DNA of 40,616 nt. Origin: Oligoflexia bacterium. GTDB lineage: Bacteria; Bdellovibrionota; UBA1018; CAIPTA01. Positions 39,751 through 40,616 of this stretch are shown one piece after another. The position numbers were made by a program, and so were the translations under genes. Location of the stretch: positions 1 to 40,616 of the forward strand of contig CAIPTA010000113.1 of NCBI GenBank assembly GCA_903867855.1. The letters run 5' to 3'. Every line of letters starts with the position of its first letter. Position 1 is the first letter of the stretch. The notes below the pieces were generated by a model. It was given only the letters and a program-made list of their open reading frames with translations. It made no database searches and was not told the origin of the DNA.

Positions 39751-40616
39751 TTAGTCGCTGCTCCGTTGGGCCACAATTCTTGTGAGGATATTAAGCAAAA
39801 GTACGAAGAGCACGAGCACCAAAGCCCCGGCCCATGCTTGGTGATGCCAATTTTCATAGGGGCTAATCGCATAGGTATAAATTTGCACAGGCAGTGAGGC
39901 GATCGGCTCCAACACCCCATGAGACCAATATTGGCTGCCAAAGGAGGTGAAGAGAAGTGGCGCCGTTTCCCCAGCGGCACGGGCGATAGCAAGAATTACC
40001 CCAGTGCTGATTCCTGGCACCGAACCTCGGAGCACCACGAATATCACTACTTTCCAGCGGGGAATTCCTAGGGCAAGGCCAGCCTCTCGAATACTCATAG
40101 GCACCAGGCGAAGAATTTCTTCTGTGGTACGAGCCACAATGGGTAACATAATAATTCCAAGCGCGACAGCTCCAGCGAGGGCCGAGAAGTGGCGCAGTGG
40201 TTTTACTAGGAGTGCATACACAAAAACACCGATAATGATGGAAGGCACGCTTGTTAATAAATCTATGGCGAATCGGAGCAATTGAGAAATTTTTCCGTGA
40301 GCATATTCGCTTAGGTAAACTCCGCCGGCGATGCCGAAGGGAAGCCCAATCAGCGCAGCGAGTGCGATGAGAGTGCCAGTGCCGAGGATGGCGTTAGACA
40401 TTCCGCCGCCATTTTCACCAATGGGCTTTGGCAGTTCGGTGAAAAAAGAAATATTGAGCGCTGGCATTCCCTCTTTCAACACGAAAATGAAAACGCTGAG
40501 CAGTGGTAAGAGTGCCAAAATAGCGCAGAGGCAAAGGAGCAGCGTCAAGCTGCCATTCACGAAGCGTCGCTGACGATCGCGGAGGGAAAGTAGGCGTCTG
40601 GTGACGGCGAGCTTCA
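39751..40616 (-). CDS. pstA: Phosphate ABC transporter permease, N-terminus beyond window
   Basis: The integral-membrane PstA is open to the right edge of the window: the GTG at 40560 is internal to a frame that continues as ...RRLLSLRDRQRRF without a stop, matching the usual PstA N-terminus. It carries six transmembrane segments and the permease loop SIREAGLALGIPRWKVVIFVVLRGS. With PstC upstream (outside) and PstB downstream it forms the phosphate channel. Confidence 0.93.
   Translation of the reverse strand, partial: KLAVTRRLLSLRDRQRRFVNGSLTLLLCLCAILALLPLLSVFIFVLKEGMPALNISFFTELPKPIGENGGGMSNAILGTGTLIALAALIGLPFGIAGGVYLSEYAHGKISQLLRFAIDLLTSVPSIIIGVFVYALLVKPLRHFSALAGAVALGIIMLPIVARTTEEILRLVPMSIREAGLALGIPRWKVVIFVVLRGSVPGISTGVILAIARAAGETAPLLFTSFGSQYWSHGVLEPIASLPVQIYTYAISPYENWHHQAWAGALVLVLFVLLLNILTRIVAQRSSD

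Overview
The window is chromosomal DNA from a Gram-negative bacterium, with moderate GC and dense coding. It encodes many signal-peptide proteins and lipoproteins (lipobox cysteines), ADP-heptose/LPS enzymes, an oligopeptide ABC importer and the PstA/PstB phosphate importer. The large share of unrecognised secreted proteins, the two secreted papain-like peptidases, the deoxyhypusine-synthase-like enzyme and the prfB frameshift site would fit Bdellovibrionota or a related predatory/deltaproteobacterial-like lineage. That placement is inference; no rRNA or other decisive marker is present.

Layout. 1-5.3 kb: the 3' end of tex, a Tat-type bicovalent-flavin oxidase with a small secreted protein, a translationally coupled HPt/response-regulator/response-regulator cassette, and a class I glutamine amidotransferase. 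5.3-8.7 kb: an exported J-domain-like protein, a family 2 glycosyltransferase, and a nucleotidyltransferase-kinase fusion. 8.7-13.2 kb is a looser, partly decayed stretch: a frameshifted small secreted gene, an exported acetoacetate-decarboxylase-like protein, a non-coding or degenerate region with a subtilase-like scrap, two orphan lipoproteins, a frameshifted DoxX relic, and a 100-bp direct repeat that copies the 3' end of tRNA-Ala(UGC). 13.3-17.3 kb: hldD with a GST gene, a deoxyhypusine synthase-like enzyme, and prfB with its in-frame UGA and +1 frameshift site. 17.3-25.4 kb: three large orphan secreted proteins, thymidine kinase, and an 811-residue lipoprotein of tandem Ig-like modules.

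25.5-28.4 kb is a minus-strand operon: papain-like peptidase, small Cys-containing secreted protein, second papain-like peptidase. 28.6-34.4 kb: hypoxanthine phosphoribosyltransferase, a GHMP sugar kinase (heptose kinase type) overlapping a DUF429 gene, coupled to an OppA/OppB/OppC importer with no ATPase gene attached. 34.6-37.5 kb: an 818-residue secreted protein built on a strict four-residue Gly/Tyr repeat, paired with a small lipoprotein and closed by a strong terminator. 37.6 kb to the end: an SDR-SRPBCC fusion, pstB and the start-truncated pstA.

The strongest candidates for undescribed biology are the tetrapeptide-repeat protein with its partner lipoprotein, and the papain-pair operon with the small protein between the two peptidases. 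The HPt/RR/RR cassette and the tRNA-Ala-linked repeat are secondary. Convergent genes repeatedly end in 4-nt overlapping stop codons, leaving no room for intergenic terminators.
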